DNA from: Bacillota bacterium
GTDB lineage: Bacteria > Bacillota > Clostridia > Oscillospirales > Acutalibacteraceae
DNA: 21,057 nucleotides
NCBI GenBank assembly: GCA_023460155.1
Contig: JAEWRF010000070.1
Span: forward strand, 1-21,057
Direction of reading: 5' to 3'
Shown here: in pieces, positions 7,146-14,948 of the stretch
How positions within the stretch are numbered: the stretch's first letter is position 1
How the letters are laid out: every line of letters starts with the position of its first letter
The notes under the pieces: model-generated
Databases searched by the model: none
Seen by the model: the letters and a program-made list of their open reading frames with translations, nothing else
What the model was told of the DNA's origin: nothing
Translations under genes and position numbers: made by a program

Positions 7146-7157
7146 TATGCGGACAGG

Positions 7158-7186
7158 TTGCCCGGCTTGCCCGCTTGTGGTAGGAT
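7158..7186 (+). promoter_or_regulatory. Weak candidate promoter of fetAB
   Basis: TTGCCC (7158-7163) and TAGGAT (7181-7186) are 17 bases apart, about 40 bases before the fetA start. Both boxes are imperfect, so this may need an activator. Confidence 0.35.
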
Positions 7187-7226
7187 AAAAATAAATAGAG
7201 AGCCTGCCATGAAGGAGGAATCGCAT

Positions 7227-7880
7227 TTGAGCCAGCTTGAATTCCGGGATGCTGTGTACCGCAGCGGCGGCAAAACCATTTTGGACGGGCTGAATGTTTC
7301 CGTGGAAGAGGGGGATTTTGTTTCGATCGTCGGCCCCTCCGGAAGCGGAAAAAGTACGTTTTTAAAGCTCTGCTGTCATCTGATCAGCCCGACGGAGGGG
7401 GATATTCTTTGGAACGGGAAAAGTTTTCAACAGTACAGCCCGACGGAGTTGAGAAAGCGGATCGGTTATTGCTTTCAGACACCGGTCCTTTTCGGAGATT
7501 CGGTTGAGAGCAATATGAGTTTCCCTTATTCCATCCGGAAACAGGCGATGGATCGGGAAAGAGTCGAAAAACTGTTTTCCTGCTTCCAAATGAGCACGGA
7601 CTATTTACAGAGGGAGATCCGGAACCTTTCAGGAGGGGAAAAACAGCGGATTGCATTGATTCGCACGCTGCTGTTTCAGCCGGAGGTGCTGCTGCTTGAC
7701 GAGGTGACTTCCGCCCTTGATACGGAAAATACGAAAATCGTGGAAGAAGCGGTCGAAACGCTCAACCGGGAGGGAATCACCGTACTGTGGGTAACCCATA
7801 ATCCCGAACAAAGCCGCAGAGTAGCTAAGCATTTGCTTACTATGGAAAACGGTCAAATTAAATCCTGGGAGGCGGTCTGA
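7227..7880 (+). CDS. FetA-like ABC transporter ATP-binding protein
   Basis: The 217-residue ATPase has Walker A (GPSGSGKST, residues 36-44), the ABC signature LSGGEKQR (134-141), Walker B (VLLLDE, 154-159) and the switch histidine (WVTHN, 188-192). The single short domain and pairing with a YbbM/FetB permease identify it as the FetA/YbbL type, which in E. coli powers iron export and protects against oxidative stress. TTG 7227 is preferred as start: AAGGAGG (7212-7218) lies eight bases upstream, and it would fall inside the coding region if ATG 7209, which has no good ribosome binding site, were used. The stop overlaps the ATG of the permease by one base, so the two subunits are translationally coupled. 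The metal carried is inferred. Confidence 0.85.
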   Translation: MSQLEFRDAVYRSGGKTILDGLNVSVEEGDFVSIVGPSGSGKSTFLKLCCHLISPTEGDILWNGKSFQQYSPTELRKRIGYCFQTPVLFGDSVESNMSFPYSIRKQAMDRERVEKLFSCFQMSTDYLQREIRNLSGGEKQRIALIRTLLFQPEVLLLDEVTSALDTENTKIVEEAVETLNREGITVLWVTHNPEQSRRVAKHLLTMENGQIKSWEAV

Positions 7881-8638
7881 TGAATAACGCCAATGTCAGC
7901 GTGGGTTCCTTGCTGATCGCATCTTCGCTTGTTTGCGTATCCCTGCTGTTTTCCTATTTCCAGAAGCTGAAGCTGGAGAAGGAAACGATCATCAGCGTGA
8001 TCCGGGCGGTGGTGCAGCTGGTTGCCGTCGGCTATGTACTGGAATATCTGTTTGGCCTCAACAACCCGATCTTTACGACGCTTATTCTGCTCTTTATGAC
8101 CTTCAATGCTGCCTACAACGCCGCCAAACGGGGAAAGGAAATCCGCGGCGGCCTCTGGATTTCCTTCGTTTCCATTGCGGTGGGGGCGGGGGCTACGCTG
8201 GGAATTCTGGTTCTCTCCGGTGCCATTCAGTTCAAACCGAATCAGGTGGTTCCGGTGGGCGGAATGATTATCAGCAATGCCATGGTTGCGCTGGGGCTTT
8301 GCTACCGGCAGCTCGGCGCCGATTTTAAAAGCCGCAGGGATGAGGTGGAAACCCGTCTGGCTCTCGGAGCGGATATTCTGCCTTCCTCCATTGAAATTAT
8401 CCGGGACTCCATCCGAACGGGGATGCTTCCGACCATTGATTCCGCGAAAACGCTCGGCATTGTGTCGCTGCCCGGCATGATGACAGGCCTGATTCTGGCG
8501 GGAACGTCTCCTGTTTCCGCCATTCGCTATCAGATTATGGTAACTTTCATGCTGCTTTCCACCACCGCGATATCTTCGTTTCTGGCCTGCTACCTCAGCT
8601 ACCGCGGCTTTTTCAACAGTCGGAAGCAACTGCTCTGA
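7880..8638 (+). CDS. FetB-like (UPF0014) ABC transporter permease, metal export
   Basis: The 252-residue membrane protein has about seven hydrophobic segments and family features including TFNAAYNAAKRGKEIRGG, GMIISNAMVALGLCY and SLPGMMTGLILAGTSPVSAIRYQ. These are typical of the YbbM/FetB family, whose E. coli member exports iron with FetA. It begins at the ATG overlapping the FetA stop, with GGGAGGCGG upstream as ribosome binding site. Length is normal for the family and the sequence looks intact. It probably dimerises in the membrane with two FetA subunits. Iron as substrate is known for the E. coli pair but not shown here. Confidence 0.9.
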   Translation: MNNANVSVGSLLIASSLVCVSLLFSYFQKLKLEKETIISVIRAVVQLVAVGYVLEYLFGLNNPIFTTLILLFMTFNAAYNAAKRGKEIRGGLWISFVSIAVGAGATLGILVLSGAIQFKPNQVVPVGGMIISNAMVALGLCYRQLGADFKSRRDEVETRLALGADILPSSIEIIRDSIRTGMLPTIDSAKTLGIVSLPGMMTGLILAGTSPVSAIRYQIMVTFMLLSTTAISSFLACYLSYRGFFNSRKQLL

Positions 8639-8661
8639 TCCACCGCAGCACGCTTTTCCAT

Positions 8662-8702
8662 CAAAAAACACGCCCCCGGACTGCTGAAACGCATCCGGGG
8701 GC
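8662..8702. terminator. Bidirectional terminator between fetB and the serine hydrolase gene
   Basis: A perfect 9-bp GC-rich stem (8672-8680 with 8694-8702) with a 13-base loop lies between convergent genes. On the minus strand it is followed by a run of six T, so it works best for the murT-gatD-hydrolase operon; the plus-strand tail ATTATTT is weaker. Confidence 0.8.
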
Positions 8703-8722
8703 CATTATTTGTCTGATTCAGC

Positions 8723-9505
8723 TTATTGTGCGGCTTCTACGGCGTCGTAAAGCTCTTTGGAAATCTGCTGAATGGCGGTTTCAAAGCGGGGAACGTCCAC
8801 TTCGTTGGAGCAGAAGCACGCGATGAACGGGTGCTTGGCGTAGACAATGCCGACATCGTGCGTGATTCCGTCGTCTTCTCCGGTTTTGTGGGCGATCTTG
8901 ACCCCGAGCCCGTGAAGGTAAAAAGGCATCTTTCCGTTCAGCCGCTGATTTTTCAGGATTTCCAGCATCTTTTCGGAAGCCTTGGGGGAAACGAGAGTCC
9001 CCGTGTACATCCGCTCCAGCAGGGCGGCGATCTCCGACGGGCTGATGTAGTTTTCCAATCCCTTCGCCGCGGCTTCCGAATCAAACAGAAGGCGGTTGAC
9101 CGTCGTTTCTTTCAGGCCGAGCGCGCGCATGCGCGAATTTACCGCGTCCATGCCGAATCGTTTCAGGAGCATATTTGTCGCCGAGTTGTCGCTCAGAATG
9201 ATCATCAGGGTGTACAGGTCCTCCAACGTGACCTCAAGGCCGGTGTGAAGGTAATTCAGCGCCCCGCAGGACGGGAGCTTATCCTCCTGCCGGACGACGA
9301 CGGTTTCGTTCGGGTCGAGATCTCCCGCCTCCATGCGGGTGAACGCTTCCACCAGAATCGGGATTTTTATCACGCTCGCGGCCATCAGCGGGCCATTTTC
9401 GTTCAGGCCCCAGCTTTCCCCGGTGACCAGATCTTTATAGTAAAAACCGATTTTCCCCGGGATTGCTTTTAGTTCCGCAAGAACTTTCTCTTTGATGCTT
9501 TCCAC
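8723..9505 (-). CDS. Class A beta-lactamase-fold serine hydrolase, no signal peptide
   Basis: The 260-residue protein carries the three active-site motifs of the penicillin-recognising fold: SVIK (residues 44-47, nucleophile and lysine), SDN (105-107) and KTG (207-209). The omega-loop region reads FDSEAAAKGLENYISP (141-156) and lacks the ExxLN motif of true class A beta-lactamases, so penicillin hydrolysis is doubtful. GTG 9505 is chosen because AGGAG lies eight bases upstream; the in-frame upstream codons have no family resemblance. There is no signal peptide or membrane segment, which is odd for an enzyme acting on cell wall. It follows gatD by 40 bases on the same strand and ends at a terminator, so it is the third gene of a cell-wall operon. 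An amidase or peptidase acting on cytosolic wall precursors is possible. Confidence 0.82.
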   Translation of the reverse strand: MESIKEKVLAELKAIPGKIGFYYKDLVTGESWGLNENGPLMAASVIKIPILVEAFTRMEAGDLDPNETVVVRQEDKLPSCGALNYLHTGLEVTLEDLYTLMIILSDNSATNMLLKRFGMDAVNSRMRALGLKETTVNRLLFDSEAAAKGLENYISPSEIAALLERMYTGTLVSPKASEKMLEILKNQRLNGKMPFYLHGLGVKIAHKTGEDDGITHDVGIVYAKHPFIACFCSNEVDVPRFETAIQQISKELYDAVEAAQ

Positions 9506-9545
9506 GTTAAAATCTCCTGTCCTGTATTTTGAGGGGGATGGGCTT

Positions 9546-10325
9546 TTAGGAAACGGCTTCCGTATAGCGCTTCCGCGTGCGCATCGCCTTTTCGTAAACC
9601 GTGGTATGGGCGAGATTTTCAACCGCGTCGTCCAGTTTGACAAAGGCGTCAAGGTTTCCGTATTTCCGCTGCAGCGCGGTCTTGATCAGGTGATCTGCCA
9701 GCGCGGGGTTTTTGGGCAGGAGACTGCCGTGCCCGTAGGAGCCGATTGTGTTTTTATACTGGACTCCTTCCGTGTGGTCGTCGCCGTTGTTGCCGAAGCC
9801 CCGCAGCACACGGCCGAACGGCTTGACCCCCGGCCCGAGCACTGTTTTTGCGCTGTGATTCTCGAAGGCGACCAGAGTGCCGTCGGAGGTTTCCGTTTTG
9901 AGAAAATCCGACTCAATGACAAGGTCGCCGATCATGCGGCGGTCTCCGCCAAAGGAGGCGAGATCCAATACGCCGAGAAATTTCAGCTCCTGCCCTGCGG
10001 CCGTCCGATAGAAATTCCCCAGGAGCTGGTATCCCCCGCAGATCGCGAGCAGAACGCCGCCGTTTTCAATATAACTGCGTACCTCCGCGCCCTTCTGGTC
10101 CACAAAATCCGGTTGAAGAATACCCTGTTCGTAATCCTGCCCGCCGCCGATGAAAACCACGTCGTACTTTCCAGCATCGAACGGGTCGCCCATGCTGACC
10201 GCGGAAACATTCGCGCGGATTCCCATCCATTCGCAGCGCTTCCGGATGGCGATAACATTTCCCCGGTCGCCGTACAGGTTGAGCAGGTCGGGGTATAAGT
10301 GGCAAATATTCAATTCGCACATCAT
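9546..10325 (-). CDS. gatD: Lipid II isoglutaminyl synthase, glutamine amidotransferase subunit GatD
   Basis: GatD supplies ammonia from glutamine to MurT, which amidates the D-glutamate of lipid II to D-isoglutamine. The 259-residue protein has the class I amidotransferase nucleophile in AICGGYQLLG (Cys96), the catalytic histidine in YGHGSLLPKN (His199) and arginines at 129-130 in the position used for substrate binding. Length matches the family. Its ATG overlaps the murT stop codon in an ATGA arrangement, with GGAGA upstream inside murT, so synthesis of the two subunits is coupled, as expected for a heterodimer. Nothing looks broken. Confidence 0.95.
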   Translation of the reverse strand: MMCELNICHLYPDLLNLYGDRGNVIAIRKRCEWMGIRANVSAVSMGDPFDAGKYDVVFIGGGQDYEQGILQPDFVDQKGAEVRSYIENGGVLLAICGGYQLLGNFYRTAAGQELKFLGVLDLASFGGDRRMIGDLVIESDFLKTETSDGTLVAFENHSAKTVLGPGVKPFGRVLRGFGNNGDDHTEGVQYKNTIGSYGHGSLLPKNPALADHLIKTALQRKYGNLDAFVKLDDAVENLAHTTVYEKAMRTRKRYTEAVS

Positions 10326-11713
10326 TGCCAGATCTCCTTCAGGTCAAACTTCTTTTTCAGGGAGGCACGCGACTCCATCATGGCGGTGTAGGTAGCCGCG
10401 AGGTACAGGGTGCCTCCGGCGGGAAGCTCCGCAAGGCCTTCGCGGATCAGCTCTTCAAAGTCCTTCTGGAGCCGGACTTTTTCGAGCGGAAAACCGGCGT
10501 ATTTCAGCCGAAGCGCCATATCCTCGCCGCGTACACCGGAGGCGTAAAGACGTTCAATCTTCTCCTCTGCACCGCTCAGCTGCTCAAAATCCACGTCCCA
10601 CAGCCAGGAAATATCCGTTCCGTCCTGATACTTGTCGTTGATCAGGAAGGCGGCACTGAAGGTTCCGTCCGTGTCGAGCAGGTAGCGGAGAATCTGGTTG
10701 AATCCGACGGGGTTTTTGACCAGCATCATAAGAATGCGTTTGTCGCCCGGAACGCTGATGGATTCCATCCTGCCGAAGCAGCTTTCCATGTTCGCGAGAA
10801 CCTTTGCGGTCACGTCGAACGGGAACCCGAGCGTCTGGCAGCAGGCCGCCGCGGCAAGGGCGTTGTAGCCGTTGAACATTCCGGGGAGATCCACCCGCAC
10901 TTCATGCGTTTCCCCGGCAATGTCGAACACGAAATCGGAATGATCCTGCCGGACGTCCTCGACCTTCGTGCACTTGAACGCGGGCTCCGGCCGGTGGAAC
11001 CCGCATTCGGTGCAGCGGAAACCGCCCAGATGTCCGAGCACGCGGTAGGAATATTCGTATTTCCCGTGGCAGAACAGGCAGTAGGAATTGGTGGAAATGT
11101 TGTTTTCCGCCGACGCGGGGGCCGCGCTCGGCTCAAACCCGAAATAGACCGATTCCCGTTCGGCGCGCACCCCGAGCGAGGCGCAGAGGGAGTCGTCCGC
11201 GTTCAGAATCAGTTTTACCCCGGGAACCTTACGGACCCCGGCCAGAATCGCGTCCGCTACGGAGTAAACCTCTCCGTAACGGTCCAGCTGATCCCGGAAA
11301 AAATTGGTCACGATCAGCGCTTCAGGCTGAACGGAGGAACAGAAGCGCTGCACGGTAGCCTCGTCCACTTCCAGGACCGCCCATTTGTAAGGGCTGTTTC
11401 CCTTAAGATCCACATGTTCCGCAAAAGCGGTGGCGATGCCCATGATCATGTTTGCACCGCTGCGGTTTGTGATATGGGGAATTCCATTTGCCTCCAGAAT
11501 GCGGGATATCATTCCGGTCGTCGTCGTTTTCCCGTTTGTACCGGTAACCGCGATCACGCGGAAGCCGGTGGAAAGCTTCAGCAGCATTTTCGGGTCCACC
11601 CGGAGCGCCATCATCCCGGGCAGGCTGGTGCCGGAGGTGCCCGTGTGCTTGCAGATCCACTGCACCGTTTTTGCCATCAAAATGGCCGCTTTGCATCTTA
11701 AATCGATTCCCAT
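10322..11713 (-). CDS. murT: Lipid II isoglutaminyl synthase, Mur ligase subunit MurT
   Basis: The 463-residue protein is a Mur-ligase homologue with the ATP loop VTGTNGKTTTT (residues 56-66), a zinc-ribbon insertion with cysteines 212, 215, 234 and 237 (CxxC pairs), and the C-terminal DUF1727 region with DGTDISWLWD (364-373), the segment holding the catalytic aspartate of the family. With GatD it amidates lipid II, needed for efficient cross-linking. ATG 11713 gives an N-terminus that matches known MurT proteins, but the GGAAGGAGC ribosome binding site (11737-11745) is 24 bases away, with a small hairpin between them. The promoter lies at 11792-11820. It is first in the murT-gatD-hydrolase operon. 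Confidence 0.95.
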   Translation of the reverse strand: MGIDLRCKAAILMAKTVQWICKHTGTSGTSLPGMMALRVDPKMLLKLSTGFRVIAVTGTNGKTTTTGMISRILEANGIPHITNRSGANMIMGIATAFAEHVDLKGNSPYKWAVLEVDEATVQRFCSSVQPEALIVTNFFRDQLDRYGEVYSVADAILAGVRKVPGVKLILNADDSLCASLGVRAERESVYFGFEPSAAPASAENNISTNSYCLFCHGKYEYSYRVLGHLGGFRCTECGFHRPEPAFKCTKVEDVRQDHSDFVFDIAGETHEVRVDLPGMFNGYNALAAAACCQTLGFPFDVTAKVLANMESCFGRMESISVPGDKRILMMLVKNPVGFNQILRYLLDTDGTFSAAFLINDKYQDGTDISWLWDVDFEQLSGAEEKIERLYASGVRGEDMALRLKYAGFPLEKVRLQKDFEELIREGLAELPAGGTLYLAATYTAMMESRASLKKKFDLKEIWQ

Positions 11714-11720
11714 GTTTTGC

Positions 11721-11745
11721 CGGGCAGTTTTTGCCCGCTCCTTCC
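11721..11745 (-). promoter_or_regulatory. Ribosome binding site of murT separated from the start by a stem-loop
   Basis: The only strong Shine-Dalgarno sequence before murT (GGAAGGAGC, 11737-11745) lies 24 bases from the ATG. Between them a perfect 6-bp hairpin (11721-11726 with 11732-11737, loop of five) would bring the effective gap to about seven bases if folded. No closer in-frame start exists. Confidence 0.45.
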
Positions 11746-11791
11746 AAGCCGGTACGGCAGCACGCGTCCGCCGAAAAATTAATGCAGTCTT

Positions 11792-11820
11792 ATTATATTC
11801 TCATACACTTTCTTTTTCAA
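11792..11820 (-). promoter_or_regulatory. Promoter of the murT-gatD operon
   Basis: On the minus strand TTGAAA (11815-11820) and a perfect TATAAT (11792-11797) are 17 bases apart, giving a leader of about 70 bases before murT. This is a near-consensus housekeeping promoter. Confidence 0.75.
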
Positions 11821-11827
11821 CGCTATT

Positions 11828-11889
11828 TCAGAACCTGTATTCACAATTCGCCGCCGCTTCCGTATCCCCATTTGCCAATGCAGGTTCAG
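11828..11889. repeat. Imperfect inverted repeat between the divergent murT and trpB2 promoters
   Basis: Arms of 21 bases (11828-11848 and 11869-11889), both built around GAACCTG(T/C)ATT, face each other across about 20 bases; by eye 16 of 21 positions match. It lies upstream of both promoters and could be a pair of regulator sites. Confidence 0.4.
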
Positions 11890-11910
11890 ATTTTTATTTT
11901 TGAAATAGTA

Positions 11911-11939
11911 TTGACAAATCCGGGCGGCCCTTCTATACT
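11911..11939 (+). promoter_or_regulatory. Promoter of the T-box/trpB2 transcript
   Basis: A perfect TTGACA (11911-11916) and TATACT (11934-11939) are 17 bases apart, immediately before the T-box leader. Strong constitutive initiation with control by termination is the usual layout for T-box genes. Confidence 0.85.
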
Positions 11940-11945
11940 GAAACC

Positions 11946-12231
11946 ACAATAAAAATACGATGAAACCTGTGAGTAAGAAAAGTACGCATAGCGGTCGTTT
12001 TCAGGGAGCTGCAGAGAGTGTGACTGCGGCAATGGATGCTTTGCCGAATGGTCTTACGAGGGCAGCGCAAAAGGCTTCGCCGAGTAGCGTTTGACGGGAT
12101 CTCCGCCCGTTAGCAAGGGAGCGCATATAGTTGTATGCGGTTTTGAGCGGGCGATTTTTTAGCCAAACAGGGTGGTACCGCAGGAGTATTAAGCTTCTGT
12201 CCCAGTGATGAACTGGGGCAGGGGCTTTTTT
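11946..12231 (+). promoter_or_regulatory. Tryptophan-specific T-box riboswitch
   Basis: The leader contains the conserved T-box sequence AGGGTGGTACCGC (12169-12181) and, downstream, a terminator hairpin with T run (12191-12231). In Stem I the basal helix GTAAGA/TCTTAC encloses a specifier loop with AGTA on the 5' side and GAA followed by TGG on the 3' side, the canonical layout, so the specifier codon is UGG for tryptophan. Uncharged tRNA-Trp would pair with the leader and prevent termination, raising trpB2 expression when tryptophan is short. The UGGU bulge would pair with the G discriminator of tRNA-Trp through a wobble. Start is inferred from the promoter. Confidence 0.92.
12191..12231 (+). 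terminator. T-box regulatory terminator
   Basis: A long stem (12191-12205 with 12211-12226, slightly imperfect) with a short loop runs into six T. It follows the T-box sequence closely and is the switchable terminator of the riboswitch. Confidence 0.85.
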
Positions 12232-12297
12232 GTTTCTGCTTTCGTCAGGTGTTTTTATTGGGCAGACTATCATGAATGATTGAGAGGAGTACTTATC

Positions 12298-13680
12298 ATG
12301 AACAAGATTCCTTACCGCACGTATCTTCCCGAAGACAGGATTCCGCGGCAGTGGTATAACCTGCGTGCGGATATGAAGGAGCTGCCCGATCCGATGATCA
12401 ACCCCGCCACCATGAAGCCCGCGGCGGAGGAGGACCTTTACCCCGTGTTCTGCAAAGAACTGGCGCATCAGGAGATGGACTCCGAAACGCGCTATGTCGA
12501 CATCCCGGAAGAGGTGCTCAGCATCTACAAAATCTACCGGCCCTCGCCGCTGGTGCGCGCTTATAATCTCGAGAGAGAGCTGAAAACACCCGCAAAAATC
12601 TATTACAAGTTCGAGGGGAACAACACTTCCGGCAGCCATAAGCTGAATTCGGCCGTGGCGCAGGCTTACTACGCGAAAAAGGAAGGCCTTACCTCGCTCA
12701 CCACCGAAACCGGAGCGGGGCAGTGGGGAACGGCGCTTTCCGAAGCGTGCTCCTATTTCGGCATTCCGCTGACCGTGTTCATGGTCAAGGTTTCCAGCCA
12801 ACAGAAGCCCTACCGCAAGGCGGTTATGCAGACGTTCGGCGCGCAGGTAGTCCCGAGCCCCAGCGATCAGACGAACGCCGGGCGTGCCATCCTTGCCGCC
12901 GACCCGGGGACGGGCGGAAGCCTCGGCTGCGCGATTTCGGAGGCGGTTGAGCGCGCCGTTACCACCCCGGGCTGCCGTTACGTGCTCGGCTCGGTGCTCA
13001 ACCAGGTCCTGCTGCATCAGTCGGTCATCGGACTCGAGAGCAAAGCCGCGATGGAGCTTTACGACGAATACCCGGATATCGTCATTGGCTGCGCGGGCGG
13101 CGGCTCCAATCTCGGCGGTCTGATTGCCCCGTTCATGCAGGATAAGCTGACCGGAAAGGCAAATCCGCACTTCATTGCCGTGGAGCCCGCTTCGTGCCCC
13201 TCCTTCACGCGCGGAAAATACGCCTATGACTTCTGCGATACCGGAAAAATTACGCCGATGGCAAAGATGTATACCCTCGGCAGCGGCTTCATGCCGTCCC
13301 CGAATCACGCGGGCGGACTGCGCTATCACGGCATGTCGCCGATCCTTTCAAAGCTGTATCACGACGGCTATCTGGACGAGGCGCGTTCGGTGGAGCAGAC
13401 GAAGGTCTTTGAGGCGGCGGTTTTCTTCGCTAAGCACGAAACCATACTTCCGGCTCCGGAATCCGCGCACGCCATCCGCGTGGCGATCGACGAGGCAATC
13501 CGCTGCCGCGAGAGCGGAGAGGCGAAGACCATTCTGTTCGGCCTCACAGGAACCGGCTATTTCGATATGGCGGCCTACAGCGCCTATCATGACGGAACCA
13601 TGACGGATTTTATCCCGACCGACGCCGATCTTCAGCCAGGCTTCGACAGCCTGCCGAAGATTCCGGGAATTCAGGAATAA
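12298..13680 (+). CDS. TrpB2-type tryptophan synthase beta chain
   Basis: This 460-residue PLP enzyme is longer than classic TrpB and has the N-terminal extension typical of the TrpB2 family. The PLP lysine is in GSHKLNSA (Lys115), the phosphate-binding loop is GGGSNLGG (267-274) and ETGAGQWG (137-144) holds the conserved catalytic glutamate. It makes tryptophan from indole and serine. No trpA or other trp genes are nearby, so it may work as a stand-alone indole-scavenging enzyme. GAGAGGAG lies eight bases before ATG 12298; the TTG at 12280 precedes that site and is not used. Control by the tryptophan T-box directly upstream supports the assignment. The gene is followed by a strong terminator. 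Confidence 0.93.
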   Translation: MNKIPYRTYLPEDRIPRQWYNLRADMKELPDPMINPATMKPAAEEDLYPVFCKELAHQEMDSETRYVDIPEEVLSIYKIYRPSPLVRAYNLERELKTPAKIYYKFEGNNTSGSHKLNSAVAQAYYAKKEGLTSLTTETGAGQWGTALSEACSYFGIPLTVFMVKVSSQQKPYRKAVMQTFGAQVVPSPSDQTNAGRAILAADPGTGGSLGCAISEAVERAVTTPGCRYVLGSVLNQVLLHQSVIGLESKAAMELYDEYPDIVIGCAGGGSNLGGLIAPFMQDKLTGKANPHFIAVEPASCPSFTRGKYAYDFCDTGKITPMAKMYTLGSGFMPSPNHAGGLRYHGMSPILSKLYHDGYLDEARSVEQTKVFEAAVFFAKHETILPAPESAHAIRVAIDEAIRCRESGEAKTILFGLTGTGYFDMAAYSAYHDGTMTDFIPTDADLQPGFDSLPKIPGIQE

Positions 13681-13687
13681 TTCATTT

Positions 13688-13727
13688 ACAAAAAGCGGCT
13701 CCTCCTTTCGGAGGGGCCGCTTTTTGT
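13688..13727. terminator. Strong bidirectional terminator between trpB2 and the MFS gene
   Basis: A stem of about 18 bp (13688-13705 with 13710-13727, one wobble) and a four-base loop, with A and T runs in its outer part, separates convergent genes and can act in both directions. Confidence 0.85.
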
Positions 13728-13760
13728 ATCCTCAAATCATACGTCGGACCTGTGGCTCGG

Positions 13761-14948
13761 TTATTCGGCACCGGCCGGGCGGGAGGCTGCTTTCCTGCCG
13801 ATCCGCTCCGTGCAAACCGTGAGAAGAACGAGAAACAGAAGCAGGTACGGCGGCAGAAGGGAAACTCCCGCATGACCCGCAATCAGGCCGAAAAGTGCCG
13901 GCAGAAACATGGAGCCTATGTAGGCCGCCGCCATCTGAAAGCCCATGATGGACTGCGAAATCTCTTTGCCGAAAATCCGCGGCGTTTGGTGGAGCATACC
14001 GGGGAAAATCGGTGCGCAGCCGATGCCGATCAGCCACAGGCCGGCCGGCAACTTCCACAGCGGAAGCGGGAGGAGCAGCAGGAGAAGTCCGAACAGAATG
14101 CCGGCCTGGCCCGCACGGATCAGCTGGCGGCTGCTCAGCCGGAACGCTGCAAAGCCGCAGACGAATCGCCCCAGGGTGATCCCGAAATAGAAAAAGGAAG
14201 TCCAGACGGCTGCCGTCTCGGAGGGTACGCCGTACCGCAGGGTGGCGTAGCTGCCGGCCCACAGACCGGTGGTCGTTTCCACCGCGCAGTAACTGAAAAA
14301 GGCAAAGAGTGCGGTTCGGAAATCCGAAAGCCGAATCAGGGAGAAAAACGCGGGGGGCGGAGCTTCGGCGCCCTTTTCCACGGAATTTGCGGTGGTTGGA
14401 GCGGCGCGTTTCCAGAGCGGCAGGGAAGTAAGGAGGATCAGAACCAGAACGGTCTGCAGAATGCCGATGCTCCGATAGCCCATTGCCCAGTTGCTGCCGC
14501 GCGCCAGCCACAGGGACATGATGAAAGGCCCGGCTGTCGCACCGATTCCCCAGAAGCAGTGCAGAAGGTTCATGTGGACCGCCCGGTAGTGAAGGGCCAC
14601 AAAATTGTTCAGCGCGGTGTCCACACAGCCGGCCCCAAGTCCGAGCGGGACCGCCAGAACGCACAGTGCTGCAAACGAAAAGGACAAACTGAACCCAATC
14701 AGCGCCGCGGCGGTCAGCCCGACGCTGACCACCATCAGGGTGCCGGTCCCGAAACGGCGCACCAGCCGGGAGCTCATCAGGCTGGAAAAAACCGTACTGC
14801 ACGAAATAATCATGGACAGAACCCCGGCGAGCGAAACCGGAACGCCAAGGGTGATGTGCATGGCCGGCCAGGCCGAGCCCAAAAGGGAATCCGGCAGGCC
14901 GAGACTGATAAAGCACAGGTATATGATTACAAGCAGCTGCGTCAGCAT
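13761..14948 (-). CDS. MFS transporter, substrate unknown
   Basis: The 395-residue protein has about twelve hydrophobic segments and begins with a typical MFS first helix (FISLGLPDSLLGSAWPAM), followed by the loop SSRLVRRFGTG that corresponds to the A-motif region. Overall it resembles a Firmicutes group of FucP/FHS-like sugar-type transporters, but I cannot name the substrate. AGGAGG lies seven bases before ATG 14948. It overlaps the end of the ROK regulator gene by seven bases, so the two are cotranscribed and coupled; a ROK partner suggests a sugar or sugar derivative as cargo. No enzyme genes for sugar use are present alongside. Confidence 0.82.
   Translation of the reverse strand: MLTQLLVIIYLCFISLGLPDSLLGSAWPAMHITLGVPVSLAGVLSMIISCSTVFSSLMSSRLVRRFGTGTLMVVSVGLTAAALIGFSLSFSFAALCVLAVPLGLGAGCVDTALNNFVALHYRAVHMNLLHCFWGIGATAGPFIMSLWLARGSNWAMGYRSIGILQTVLVLILLTSLPLWKRAAPTTANSVEKGAEAPPPAFFSLIRLSDFRTALFAFFSYCAVETTTGLWAGSYATLRYGVPSETAAVWTSFFYFGITLGRFVCGFAAFRLSSRQLIRAGQAGILFGLLLLLLPLPLWKLPAGLWLIGIGCAPIFPGMLHQTPRIFGKEISQSIMGFQMAAAYIGSMFLPALFGLIAGHAGVSLLPPYLLLFLVLLTVCTERIGRKAASRPAGAE

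Noticed and set aside
10325..11701. 458-codon plus-strand frame opposite murT
   Set aside because: It is the antisense shadow of murT, whose motifs and gatD overlap are unambiguous.
12001..13329. 442-codon minus-strand frame across the T-box and trpB2
   Set aside because: It crosses a riboswitch and the opposite strand of a clear PLP enzyme; a shadow frame.
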